64,000 nt of DNA from Marinobacter sp. ANT_B65 (GTDB lineage: Bacteria; Pseudomonadota; Gammaproteobacteria; Pseudomonadales; Oleiphilaceae): contig NZ_NXGV01000001.1 in the NCBI RefSeq assembly GCF_002407605.1, positions 1,300,895-1,364,894 on the forward strand. The letters are read 5' to 3'. Under the pieces are notes generated by a model. It saw nothing but the letters and a program-made list of their open reading frames with translations, did not search any database and was not told the DNA's origin. How positions within the stretch are numbered: the first letter of the stretch is position 1; the number at the start of each line of letters is the position of its first letter. A program made the translations under genes and the position numbers. Positions 16,678 to 24,966 of this stretch are shown here, in pieces.

Positions 16678-18126
16678 ATGAAACTATCTATTTCGAAAAA
16701 ACTGATCCTGTCTTTTCTGGGGCTGACACTGGTAATACTGGTCTCAACCCTTGGCCTTGCGCGCTGGAGTTTTGAGCAGGGGTTCCTTGATTATGTGAAT
16801 GCCCTGGAGGAAGCACGGCTGAAGCTGGTTGCGACCAGCTTGTCCCGGGAGTATGTGGATGCCGGGAGTTCCTGGTCTACAGTGAGCAGGCGACGCTTTG
16901 AAGAAATCCTGTGGGAGCATGCACCAGCGAAACTTGAGGAGGCGTCAGGTGCTGGAAGACCTCCTCCGCGAGGTTTAATGTTATCCCTTCCCCGGCGTCC
17001 TTCGCCTGATTCTTCATCAGCGAAGTGGGGGCCAGAGCTGGGGCCGCCAACAGCCCTGTATAACGTGCATGGAGAGCTCGTTGCGGGCTCTCTTCCGTCC
17101 GCCGCTGAGACCAGACCCATCAGGGTACCGGTTCTGATTGGTGGCGAACCGGTGGGTGAGTTGCGCAGTGAACCCAGGCGTCAATTCAGCTTGCCACAGG
17201 AAACCGCGTTTTCCAGACAACAGTGGATAACCAGTGGTCTGATCGGCTTTGTCTCTCTGATGCTGGCGGTTGTGGTTTCACTGTTCTTGACCCGGGTATT
17301 GCTGGCTCCTATCCGTCGCACGATTGCGGCTATTGCTCAATTATCCAGTGGTGATTATTCCGTACGGCTTGATGAGCGCAGATCCGATGAGCTGGGCCGG
17401 TTAATGGGGGATCTGGACAAACTGGCCTACAAACTGGAGGAAAGCAGATCTTCCCGCCAGCGCTGGTTAGCCAGCATTTCCCACGAGTTGCGCACGCCTG
17501 TAACGGTACTCATTGGTGAGATTGAAGCCATGAAGGATGGCATACGGCCTCTCGACATGGTTCAGATTCTCTCACTGGACCAGGAAGTTGCGCGTCTGCA
17601 CCGGCTGATTGATGATCTTTATGAACTCTCGGTGTCGGATATCGGTGGTTTGCGTTATTCGTCCGGCCCGGTGGATATCATGCAGTGCGTGACGGCTGCG
17701 GCTGATGCGATCCGGACACGTGCTGGTGAAAAAGGCATCGACCTGAACGTCAGCGGCGAGACAGGTAAAATGATAAGTGCTGATAGTCAGCGTCTGGATC
17801 AACTGTTCGTTAACCTGTTTGAAAATTCTCTGGCCTACACAGATTCTCCCGGACGAATAGAGATTTCGCTGGCCAGCAGTGGAGCGAAGATAGTTGTCAG
17901 GATTCAGGACACGCCACCTGGTGTGGATGCCGATGAATGCGAAAAGCTGTTTGAACCACTTTATCGTCATGAGATGTCCCGCAGTCGTCGTACCGCCGGG
18001 GCGGGGCTGGGGCTGGCAATATGCAGGAATATTGTGGAAGCGCACCAGGGAACCATTACGGCGACCCCGTCTGAACTGGGTGGCTTGTGTATCGAGTTGG
18101 TTTTTCCAATTACTGCCGGGACATGA
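16678..18126 (+). CDS. Sensor histidine kinase of the redox-system two-component pair
   Basis: About 482 aa from ATG 16678; an in-frame TTG at 16654 overlaps the flavoprotein stop and would add 8 residues. TM1 is at ~6-28, then a periplasmic sensor with a Pro-rich stretch (~85-125), TM2 (SGLIGFVSLMLAVVVSLFLT), HAMP, an H-box (LASISHELRTPV), an N-box (NLFENSLAYT) and G boxes (QDTPPGV; GAGLGLAICRNIV). The layout is BaeS-like. It is directly downstream of the flavoprotein gene, so it probably senses the state or substrate of the redox system. The cognate regulator starts 1 bp after its stop. Confidence 0.92.
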   Translation: MKLSISKKLILSFLGLTLVILVSTLGLARWSFEQGFLDYVNALEEARLKLVATSLSREYVDAGSSWSTVSRRRFEEILWEHAPAKLEEASGAGRPPPRGLMLSLPRRPSPDSSSAKWGPELGPPTALYNVHGELVAGSLPSAAETRPIRVPVLIGGEPVGELRSEPRRQFSLPQETAFSRQQWITSGLIGFVSLMLAVVVSLFLTRVLLAPIRRTIAAIAQLSSGDYSVRLDERRSDELGRLMGDLDKLAYKLEESRSSRQRWLASISHELRTPVTVLIGEIEAMKDGIRPLDMVQILSLDQEVARLHRLIDDLYELSVSDIGGLRYSSGPVDIMQCVTAAADAIRTRAGEKGIDLNVSGETGKMISADSQRLDQLFVNLFENSLAYTDSPGRIEISLASSGAKIVVRIQDTPPGVDADECEKLFEPLYRHEMSRSRRTAGAGLGLAICRNIVEAHQGTITATPSELGGLCIELVFPITAGT

Positions 18127-18127
18127 A

Positions 18128-18814
18128 ATGACTGACCAGACAATTATCATCGTGGAAGATGAGGATAAAATCGCACAGATTCTCGTGGACTATCTGGCAA
18201 AGGATGGTTTTAAAACGCATGTGCTGAATGATGGCACCCATGCAGTGGAAACGATCAAGGCTGGTAGCCCTGCGTTCGTGATACTGGACCTCATGTTGCC
18301 GGGAAAGGATGGTTTAAGTATTTGCAGGGAGGTCAGGCAATTTTCCTCTGTGCCGATCCTTATGCTTACTGCCAGAGTCGACGAAATCGATCGATTGCTT
18401 GGCCTGGAAATGGGGGCGGATGATTACGTCTGCAAACCCTTTTTGCCCCGTGAGGTGGTTGCACGGGTGCGTACTATCTTGCGGCGGGTGAACCAGCATC
18501 CGGTTTCGAGTGCCCATGAAAAAATTGAATATCGGGGTATTTCTCTGTTCCCTGAGCGTTTTCTGTGCAAGGTCGGAGATGAAGAGCTTGATCTCACGCC
18601 GGTGGAATTCCGCATGCTGAAGACCTTGCTGTCCCAGCCCGGCAGGGTGTATTCGAGGGAAATTCTGATACGTTCAAGCTATAAGGATGACCGGATTGTC
18701 AGTGACAGAACTATCGATAGCCATATAAAGAATCTGCGGAAAAAGCTTTCCCGGGCTTTGGGTGATGAAGAAGTTATTCATTCTACCTACGGCGTAGGTT
18801 ACAAGATTGAATGA
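18128..18814 (+). CDS. OmpR/BaeR-type response regulator of the redox system
   Basis: 228 aa from ATG 18128, one base after the kinase stop. The receiver has IVEDEDK, phospho-Asp in FVILDLMLPG and Lys in DDYVCKPF. The winged-helix output domain has LTPVEFRMLKTLLSQPGRVYSR-type helices, DRTIDSHIKNLRKKL and the terminal YGVGYKIE. Frames further upstream overlap the kinase and are not the start. It probably controls the leader at 13096-13271 and perhaps the small envelope protein gene at 18927. Confidence 0.93.
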   Translation: MTDQTIIIVEDEDKIAQILVDYLAKDGFKTHVLNDGTHAVETIKAGSPAFVILDLMLPGKDGLSICREVRQFSSVPILMLTARVDEIDRLLGLEMGADDYVCKPFLPREVVARVRTILRRVNQHPVSSAHEKIEYRGISLFPERFLCKVGDEELDLTPVEFRMLKTLLSQPGRVYSREILIRSSYKDDRIVSDRTIDSHIKNLRKKLSRALGDEEVIHSTYGVGYKIE

Positions 18815-18926
18815 TAGAAACTGCCCTGTCTGAATCTCCATGAGTTTTCCATATTTTCTCCATAGTCCCTTCTTACTTATTCGTCAGACTGAACACCTCT
18901 AAAGTAAAGTCAGGAGGGAAGTTGAT

Positions 18927-19214
18927 ATGTCACCGAACAAGGGTAAGTCTATATTTTTCAATGCATTTGTTTTCGGGGTCATGGCACTTGCATCCGTATC
19001 ATGTACAGCTTCAGGAGAGCGTACCAGGCCGCAAGGCCCGCCATCCGAAGCCATTGATGCCTGTGCCGACCTGTCGGAAGGAGATAAGTGCAGCTTCGCT
19101 GGTCGGCGGGGTGAGGAAATAAGCGGGTCATGTATTGTTTTGCCACGGGATGAAGAAGGCTTGGCCTGTGCTCCGGAAGGCCGGCCACCAGCGAGGCAAG
19201 GCGGTCCGAATTGA
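18927..19214 (+). CDS. Small Cys-containing envelope protein, probable lipoprotein
   Basis: 95 aa with a strong AGGAGG site (18912-18917) before ATG 18927. A basic N-terminus and hydrophobic segment end in ASVSC, a marginal lipobox. The mature part has four more cysteines (DACADLSEGDKCSFAG; GSCIV; LACAPEG) in a C-x(n)-GD-C-F pattern often seen in small secreted proteins found beside redox or two-component genes. The C-terminus is Pro/Gly/Arg-rich, echoing the flavoprotein insertion. I do not know the family function. The position just after the regulator suggests regulation by it. Confidence 0.7.
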   Translation: MSPNKGKSIFFNAFVFGVMALASVSCTASGERTRPQGPPSEAIDACADLSEGDKCSFAGRRGEEISGSCIVLPRDEEGLACAPEGRPPARQGGPN

Positions 19215-19288
19215 TCCGGCCAATAACCGGGATAATTCCGTAAGCGGTCATAACTGCCCTGGTGCTGAGCCCGCACCTCATTCCTGGC

Positions 19289-19317
19289 GGAATCGCGCAG
19301 GTATCCCGCGCGATTCC
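19289..19317. terminator. Hairpin between convergent genes
   Basis: Perfect 10-bp arms GGAATCGCGC / GCGCGATTCC around a 9-base loop, between the small envelope protein gene and the convergent alcohol dehydrogenase gene. There is no T tract on either side, so it may stabilise 3' ends or act with Rho. Confidence 0.5.
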
Positions 19318-19342
19318 GGATGTGATTGGATGCAGGAGACCC

Positions 19343-20374
19343 TTACTCGGCGGTCAAAAGCATCTTGATCGCCTGTTCTTTCGCAGCATTGCTGAAGATG
19401 TCGTAGGCTTTTTCGATATCGTCGAGCTTGAAGCGATGGGTTACCAGATCTGCAGGCTTGACGCCACCGCTTTCAACGAACCGCATCAATACAGGGATGG
19501 TGTTGGTGTTCACCAGGCCAGTGCGCAGGGTGATATTCTTGATCCACAAGTCCTGCAGCTTGAATTCGACGCTCTTGCTATGCACGCCGATGTTGGCGAT
19601 ATGGCCTCCGGCGCGAATAATATCCTGGCAGATATCGAAAGTTTCGGGGATACCTACGGCCTCCATGGCGACGTCAACGCCTTCGCCATTGGTCAGTTCT
19701 TTTATAGCCTCAACCGGATCCCTGGCTATGGTGTCAGTGGCGCCGAGCATTTTTGCCATGGCCAGGCGGTTCTCGTCCGGATCGATCATGATGATCCGTG
19801 CCGGAGAGTAAAAGCGGGAGGTCATCAGGGCTGCCAGCCCTATAGGACCAGCGCCGACGATAGCCACTGTGTCTCCGAGTCTGACCTCGCCGTTCAGGGC
19901 GCCAATTTCGTGCCCGGTAGGCAGGATATCACTGAGCATGACGGCTGCAGCGGGGTCCATCTCTTCGGGTAATACATAAAGGCTGTTATCTGCATGCGGT
20001 ATGCGGACATACTCGGCCTGAGTGCCATCGATCAGGTGGCCGAGAATCCAGCCGCCGTCCCGGCAATGGGCATAGACGCCCCGTTTGCAGTAGTCGCAGC
20101 GGCCGCAGGAAGTGACGCAGGAAATCAGTACCTCATCTCCAACCTTGATGTTGCTCACTCCGTCGCCGACTTCCTCAACGACTCCCAGGCCCTCATGCCC
20201 CAGAATGCGGCCTTCTTCAACCGCAGGTACATCACCTTTGAGAATGTGCAGGTCGGTACCGCAGATAGTGGTATGAGTGATGCGAACCACCGCATCCGTG
20301 GGTTTCCTGATCGCTGGCTGAGGCTTGTCTTCCCAGCTGCGTTTGCCCGGGCCATGATATACCAGTGCTTTCAT
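19343..20374 (-). CDS. Zinc-dependent medium-chain alcohol dehydrogenase
   Basis: 343 aa. Catalytic zinc ligands are at CGTDLH and GHEGLGVVEEVG; four structural-zinc cysteines lie in CVTSCGRCDYCKRGVYAHC; the NAD Rossmann motif is GAGPIGLAALM. It oxidises an alcohol or reduces an aldehyde with NAD(H); the sequence suggests the short-chain or isopropanol/ethanol subgroup, but the substrate is not certain. It is transcribed alone, convergent with the redox cluster and divergent from tadA. The ~240 bp to tadA hold its promoter but no other gene. Confidence 0.92.
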   Translation of the reverse strand: MKALVYHGPGKRSWEDKPQPAIRKPTDAVVRITHTTICGTDLHILKGDVPAVEEGRILGHEGLGVVEEVGDGVSNIKVGDEVLISCVTSCGRCDYCKRGVYAHCRDGGWILGHLIDGTQAEYVRIPHADNSLYVLPEEMDPAAAVMLSDILPTGHEIGALNGEVRLGDTVAIVGAGPIGLAALMTSRFYSPARIIMIDPDENRLAMAKMLGATDTIARDPVEAIKELTNGEGVDVAMEAVGIPETFDICQDIIRAGGHIANIGVHSKSVEFKLQDLWIKNITLRTGLVNTNTIPVLMRFVESGGVKPADLVTHRFKLDDIEKAYDIFSNAAKEQAIKMLLTAE

Positions 20375-20618
20375 GTCACTTTCTCCTTTAACGGTACAAA
20401 GCTGCCAACACCATGTGTTGCGATTCCAACCTGATCCGAACAGCGCGTAGTTTCCATGACCCAGGTCAAGACCAGGCTTGATGTAGGGGCGGGTTACAAA
20501 AGAGGTGGGAGCCCGTGCGGCTTGCTTGGTAATAAAAGCGAATAATGGTATTTTTATGGCCCTTCAAAGCCTCGCCAGCAGGCTATCCGCCTCCGGAAGC
20601 TTTCAGCAGAGCCATGTT

Positions 20619-21122
20619 ATGCCAGAGATAGACAAAGACGATAATTACTGGATGGCACGGGCACTGACTCTGGCGGAGCGGGCTGCTTCCCTCGGTGAGG
20701 TTCCTGTTGGCGCAGTAGTCGTCCGTAATGGCAAAGAACTCGGGGCCGGCTTTAACTCCCCGATTTCCGGATGTGATCCGACAGCTCATGCTGAGATACG
20801 TGCGTTACGTGATGCGGCTGTCCGGGCGGGGAATTACCGGCTGACTGGAGCAACCCTTTATGTCACTCTGGAGCCCTGTACCATGTGCGTCGGTGCTATT
20901 GTCCACAGCCGTATCAGTCGGGTTGTTTACGGGGCGTGCGAACCTAAATCCGGCGCTGTTGAATCTACCCGACGTACATTGGATGAGCCCCACCTGAATT
21001 GGCAAGTGGAAACGGTGGGTGGCATTCTGCAGGATGAGTGCGGTCGGGTGCTCAGTGAGTTTTTCAGCCGCCGGCGGGCCGAAATCCGGCAGCGGCGCCA
21101 ACAAGGTTCAGGGAAGGAGTAA
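20619..21122 (+). CDS. tadA: tRNA-specific adenosine-34 deaminase
   Basis: 167 aa from ATG 20619. The frame is open further upstream, but those 38 residues are not conserved-looking and the family starts near MARALTLAERAA. Zinc and catalytic motifs are HAEIRALRDA (HAE) and EPCTMCVGA (PCxxC). It converts A34 to inosine in tRNA-Arg(ACG), an essential wobble modification. It lies upstream of galE with a 6-bp gap, so the two may be cotranscribed. Confidence 0.93.
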   Translation: MPEIDKDDNYWMARALTLAERAASLGEVPVGAVVVRNGKELGAGFNSPISGCDPTAHAEIRALRDAAVRAGNYRLTGATLYVTLEPCTMCVGAIVHSRISRVVYGACEPKSGAVESTRRTLDEPHLNWQVETVGGILQDECGRVLSEFFSRRRAEIRQRRQQGSGKE

Positions 21123-21128
21123 TTCTGC

Positions 21129-22124
21129 GTGAAAGTATTAGTCACCGGCGGGGCCGGGTATATCGGAAGCCACGTTGTTCGGCAGCTGGCAAATGCCGGA
21201 CATGATATTGTCGTTTTCGATAATCTTTCGACCGGTTACCGCTGGGCAGTGACTGCCGGTGAGCTGGTTGTTGGTGATCTGGCGAACGAAGCCGATATTG
21301 ACCAGGTGTTTTCCAGACACCAGTTTGAGGCAGTTCTGCACTTTGCTGCCAATATTGTGGTTCCGGAGTCTGTAGAAAATCCGCTCAAGTACTACAGCAA
21401 CAACACCCGCAATACGCTGAATCTGCTCAAGGCTATCGACAAATTCAAAGTGCCTTACATGGTGTTTTCCTCTACCGCGGCGGTCTATGGCACGCCTGAA
21501 CAGACAGTTCTCACGGAAGATCTTCCGCTTGCGCCGATCAATCCCTATGGCGCGTCCAAGATGATGAGTGAGCGGATGATCATGGACCTCGCTGCTGCAT
21601 CCGGTCTGAATTACGTTATTCTGCGCTACTTCAATGTGGCGGGCGCTAACCCTGACGGACTGCTCGGTCAGGCGACACCCGAGGCGACCCATCTTATCAA
21701 GGTGGCCTGCGAATGCGTGACCGGGCAGCGTGACGGGATGAGTATTTTCGGCACGGATTACGATACCAGCGACGGCACCTGTGTTCGTGATTATATCCAT
21801 GTGGAAGATCTTGCCAGTGCCCACGTTATGGCTCTTGATTACATGGCGGGCGGTGGTGACTCAAAGGTTATGAACTGTGGCTATGGTCGTGGCTTTACCG
21901 TGCGGGACGTAATCGACATGGTGCGCAGGCAGTCTGGTATTGAATTTCCTGTAGCGGAAGCCGGGCGGCGGGCAGGTGATCCTGCTGCGCTTATGGCAGA
22001 CAACACCCTGATTAAAAAGACCCTGGGCTGGCAGCCCGTATACGACGATCTGGAGACGATTGTTGGCACTGCGCTGGCCTGGGAAGCAATCTGGCAGAAG
22101 AAGAAAGCTGCGGCTGGTCAGTAA
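21129..22124 (+). CDS. galE: UDP-glucose 4-epimerase
   Basis: 331 aa, GTG start with AAGGAG upstream. NAD motif GGAGYIGSHVVRQL is at the N-terminus, catalytic YGASK at ~142-146 with SSTAAVYG before it, and RDYIHVEDLA near 210. It interconverts UDP-glucose and UDP-galactose for surface polysaccharide synthesis. It is followed after 39 bp by ugd, giving a sugar-nucleotide pair. Confidence 0.93.
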   Translation: MKVLVTGGAGYIGSHVVRQLANAGHDIVVFDNLSTGYRWAVTAGELVVGDLANEADIDQVFSRHQFEAVLHFAANIVVPESVENPLKYYSNNTRNTLNLLKAIDKFKVPYMVFSSTAAVYGTPEQTVLTEDLPLAPINPYGASKMMSERMIMDLAAASGLNYVILRYFNVAGANPDGLLGQATPEATHLIKVACECVTGQRDGMSIFGTDYDTSDGTCVRDYIHVEDLASAHVMALDYMAGGGDSKVMNCGYGRGFTVRDVIDMVRRQSGIEFPVAEAGRRAGDPAALMADNTLIKKTLGWQPVYDDLETIVGTALAWEAIWQKKKAAAGQ

Positions 22125-22163
22125 AAGCCTTTTTCAAAAATTACAGATATCGGGATTTAAAGG

Positions 22164-23507
22164 ATGAAGATAACGATTTTTGGTACCGGTTATGTCGGGC
22201 TTGTGACTGGGGCCTGTCTGGCCGATGTTGGCCATGACGTGCTTTGCATGGACGTTGATCAGTCAAAGATCGACAAGCTGAAGAATGGCCAGATTCCCAT
22301 TTACGAACCCGGGCTGGAGGATATCGTAAAGCATACGGTTGAAGCCGGGCGCCTGGCATTCACCACGGATGCGCAGCAAGCTGTGCAGCACGGGGTGCTC
22401 CAGTTCATCGCAGTGGGTACGCCGCCGGATGAAGACGGTTCTGCTGATCTGCAGTACGTAACTGCTGTTGCCAGGTCTATCGGGCAATATATGGATGACT
22501 ACAAGGTCATCGTAGATAAGTCTACGGTTCCGGTCGGCACTGGAGATAAGGTCAAGGCTGCTGTTCGGGCACAGCTTGATCACCGTGGTCTGGAGCTTGA
22601 GTTCGATGTGGTTTCCAATCCGGAGTTTCTTAAAGAAGGCGCGGCGATCAACGATTTCATGAAGCCGGACCGCATCATTATCGGAACTGACAGCGACAGA
22701 GCGGCTGATGTGCTTCGTGAGGTATATTATCCGTTCAATCGTAACCACGATCGCATGATTTTTATGGACATCCGGTCTGCAGAGCTGACCAAATATGCCG
22801 CAAATTCATTGCTGGCTACGAAAATCAGCTTCATGAACGAGATTGCCAACCTCGCCGAGCGTCTGGGTGCCGATATTGAGGCTGTTCGCCGCGGTATAGG
22901 TTCTGATCCGCGTATCGGTTACCACTTTATTTACCCTGGCTGCGGTTACGGTGGTTCCTGTTTCCCTAAAGATGTTCAGGCCCTGGCGCGTACGGCGAGT
23001 GATTGTGGCTACGATGCGCATTTGCTGAATGCTGTCGAGCAGGTTAACTACGCTCAGAAGCATGTGCTTTTCGATAAGGTCAGCCATTATTTCTGCGGCG
23101 ATCTGAAGGGCAAGGTAGTAGCGGTCTGGGGGTTGGCATTCAAGCCGAATACCGACGACATGCGTGAAGCTTCGGCCCGGACACTGATGGAAGATTTGTG
23201 GAGTGCTGGTGCGTCTGTTCAGGCATTCGATCCGGAAGCCATGGAAGAAACCCAGCGTATTTACGGTGACCGCGAAGGCCTTGTGCTGTGCGGTACAAAA
23301 GAACAGGCGCTTCGGGGCGCGGATGTGCTGGTGATCTGCACAGAATGGAAAGAGTTCCGCTCACCTGATTTTGCGGCTATCGCGTCGACACTGCGTGAGC
23401 CCGCTGTGTTTGATGGGCGAAACCTATACGAGCCGGAAATGCTGGAACGTCACGGCCTGATCTATTATGCCATTGGTCGCGGCCGCAACCAGTTCCATTG
23501 CGATTGA
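22164..23507 (+). CDS. ugd: UDP-glucose 6-dehydrogenase
   Basis: 447 aa. N-terminal NAD motif [18 protein letters not shown], catalytic Cys in [14 protein letters not shown] (~260), linker lysine in the sugar-binding domain, and a C-terminal domain with [15 protein letters not shown]. It oxidises UDP-glucose to UDP-glucuronate with 2 NAD+. With galE upstream and a UDP-glucuronate epimerase-like gene at 59340 the strain can make acidic capsule or LPS sugars. Confidence 0.95.
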   Translation: MKITIFGTGYVGLVTGACLADVGHDVLCMDVDQSKIDKLKNGQIPIYEPGLEDIVKHTVEAGRLAFTTDAQQAVQHGVLQFIAVGTPPDEDGSADLQYVTAVARSIGQYMDDYKVIVDKSTVPVGTGDKVKAAVRAQLDHRGLELEFDVVSNPEFLKEGAAINDFMKPDRIIIGTDSDRAADVLREVYYPFNRNHDRMIFMDIRSAELTKYAANSLLATKISFMNEIANLAERLGADIEAVRRGIGSDPRIGYHFIYPGCGYGGSCFPKDVQALARTASDCGYDAHLLNAVEQVNYAQKHVLFDKVSHYFCGDLKGKVVAVWGLAFKPNTDDMREASARTLMEDLWSAGASVQAFDPEAMEETQRIYGDREGLVLCGTKEQALRGADVLVICTEWKEFRSPDFAAIASTLREPAVFDGRNLYEPEMLERHGLIYYAIGRGRNQFHCD

Positions 23508-23526
23508 GCGAAAACAGGGTGTGACC

Positions 23527-23958
23527 ATGACTCAGGGGCAGAAATTCCGTCTTCACGAGCGCTTGGCTGCAGATACAATCAGCATGGGCCGGACCCGCTT
23601 ATGCGAAGTCCGGCTGATGAATGATAAAACCTGGCCATGGGTATTGCTGGTGCCGGCACTTGCGGGCATTCGTGAGATCTATGAAATGAGTGTTGAGCAG
23701 CAACAGATGCTGATTCAGGAGTCCTCGGTGCTCAGCCGTGGCATGATGGAGGCGTTCAGTGGTGACAAGATGAATGTTGCTGCACTGGGAAATATGGTGC
23801 CCCAGCTGCACCTGCATCATATTGTCCGGTTTGAGGGTGATCCTGCATGGCCCGGCCCTGTATGGGGGCGGCAAGCCCCCGTTCCCTATGATGAAAACAG
23901 TCTGGTGGGAGTCAGGCGGGCGCTGGCGCCTGTGCTGTCAGTGCTGGATGTTGTCTGA
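23527..23958 (+). CDS. HIT-family protein
   Basis: 143 aa from ATG 23527; a longer frame from 23467 would overlap ugd and is unlikely. The histidine-triad block reads PQLHLHHIVRF near residue 100, followed by DPAWPGPVWG, typical of the proteobacterial HIT-like subgroup. HIT proteins hydrolyse or transfer nucleotides (AMP-lysine, diadenosine polyphosphates and similar); the substrate here is unknown. Convergent with the FabR-like gene, with a 25-bp gap. Confidence 0.85.
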   Translation: MTQGQKFRLHERLAADTISMGRTRLCEVRLMNDKTWPWVLLVPALAGIREIYEMSVEQQQMLIQESSVLSRGMMEAFSGDKMNVAALGNMVPQLHLHHIVRFEGDPAWPGPVWGRQAPVPYDENSLVGVRRALAPVLSVLDVV

Positions 23959-23983
23959 ATCACTGTCCTCTGTAGCTTGCCGA

Positions 23984-24658
23984 TTACCGGATTGACGCAT
24001 GCTTGGCCATCATCTGGGAACCGATCAGGATCATCCTGAGCTCGGTTTTCAGTTTGGCTTTCAGCTCATCCTTTTCTTTCGGAGTTGCATCCAGCGCGTC
24101 AGCGCCCTGGTTGAAAACCAGCGTCACCATAGCCTCGGCAACCACACGTGCATCAGACAAAGGCTTGTGCTGTTCTTCCGCAAAACGCCTGAGGTCGTCA
24201 GCCAACTCTGTTACGAAATGATCAATCTCGGCTTTAATGGCCGTTCGGAAGGGTTTGGAACCGCCGGTACGTTCACGGAGCATTAAGCGAAAAACGTTGG
24301 CATTGTTGCCGAGATACTCCATAAAAGTCTCTACGGAGGTAGAGATGGCACTGCCGTCCCGGGCGATCCTCTTGCGGGCCTGCCGCATGAGTTGCCGCAA
24401 GGCAACTCCGCCCTCATCAACCAGAACTAGTCCCAGCTCATCGAGATCTGAGAAGTGGCGATAAAAAGACGTAGGCGCGATACCGGCTTCCCGCGCCACT
24501 TCGCGCAGACTCAGGTTTCCGAAGCCACGATCTGCGCTCAGTTGTCCGAGTGCTGCGTCCATCAGGGTGCGGCGGGTGAGGAGTTTCTGCTCAGCTCTGG
24601 TTGACAACTTGGTGGCTCCGATAGCACGTGAGCGCGATAGTCTAGCGGTCTGTTCCAC
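23984..24658 (-). CDS. fabR: TetR-family repressor, FabR-like
   Basis: 224 aa from a GTG start. The N-terminal HTH ([36 protein letters not shown]) has the FabR wording, and the C-terminal ligand-binding domain is helical. FabR senses unsaturated versus saturated acyl thioesters and represses unsaturated fatty-acid synthesis genes. The candidate target genes are not next to it. A 6-bp inverted pair (CTTGTT / AACAAG) lies 46 bp upstream of its start and could be an autoregulatory site. Confidence 0.8.
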   Translation of the reverse strand: MEQTARLSRSRAIGATKLSTRAEQKLLTRRTLMDAALGQLSADRGFGNLSLREVAREAGIAPTSFYRHFSDLDELGLVLVDEGGVALRQLMRQARKRIARDGSAISTSVETFMEYLGNNANVFRLMLRERTGGSKPFRTAIKAEIDHFVTELADDLRRFAEEQHKPLSDARVVAEAMVTLVFNQGADALDATPKEKDELKAKLKTELRMILIGSQMMAKHASIR

Positions 24659-24703
24659 GGGAGGGAACCACCGCGGGAAGTCTGCGCCAGATTATCCCTG
24701 GCC

Positions 24704-24723
24704 CTTGTTCCATGGTAAACAAG
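24704..24723. promoter_or_regulatory. Possible TetR-type operator upstream of fabR
   Basis: CTTGTTCCATGGTAAACAAG: 6-bp perfect arms with 8 bases between them, in the fabR/aspS divergent region. It could be bound by FabR itself. Only the symmetry supports this. Confidence 0.3.
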
Positions 24724-24810
24724 CCTGATTTTCGCTGCCATTATGTTTATAATAAGCCGCTTTTCCAGTATGGTTCCTGCCTGTTTACAGAGCAGGCCAG
24801 ATTGGCGTAA

Positions 24811-24919
24811 CAAGCAAGTGGGCAGGGCTTTCCGAAACACGCTGTAAATACGTCCGTGTACGCTCGGCTCCGCCATCCATGGCTCCGCACGGTTTCGGAA
24901 AGCCCTGCCCACTTGCTTG
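24811..24919. repeat. Large perfect inverted repeat (28-bp arms, 53-nt loop) upstream of aspS
   Basis: Arms 24811-24838 and 24892-24919 are exact reverse complements over 28 bp. The loop contains its own small palindrome (CCATCCATGG) and GGCTCCGCCATCCATGGCTC, a composition typical of interspersed extragenic palindromes. The structure ends 47 bp before aspS. It is not followed by a T tract, so a simple terminator is unlikely. It may be a non-autonomous repeat element. Confidence 0.85.
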
Positions 24920-24966
24920 CCAGATATCATCATTAACTCTAGACATCAGACACGACGGGAACCGGT

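Noticed and set aside
19262..19972. 236-aa plus-strand frame opposite the alcohol dehydrogenase gene
   Set aside because: The minus-strand protein has complete zinc and NAD motifs; the plus-strand product has no recognisable features.
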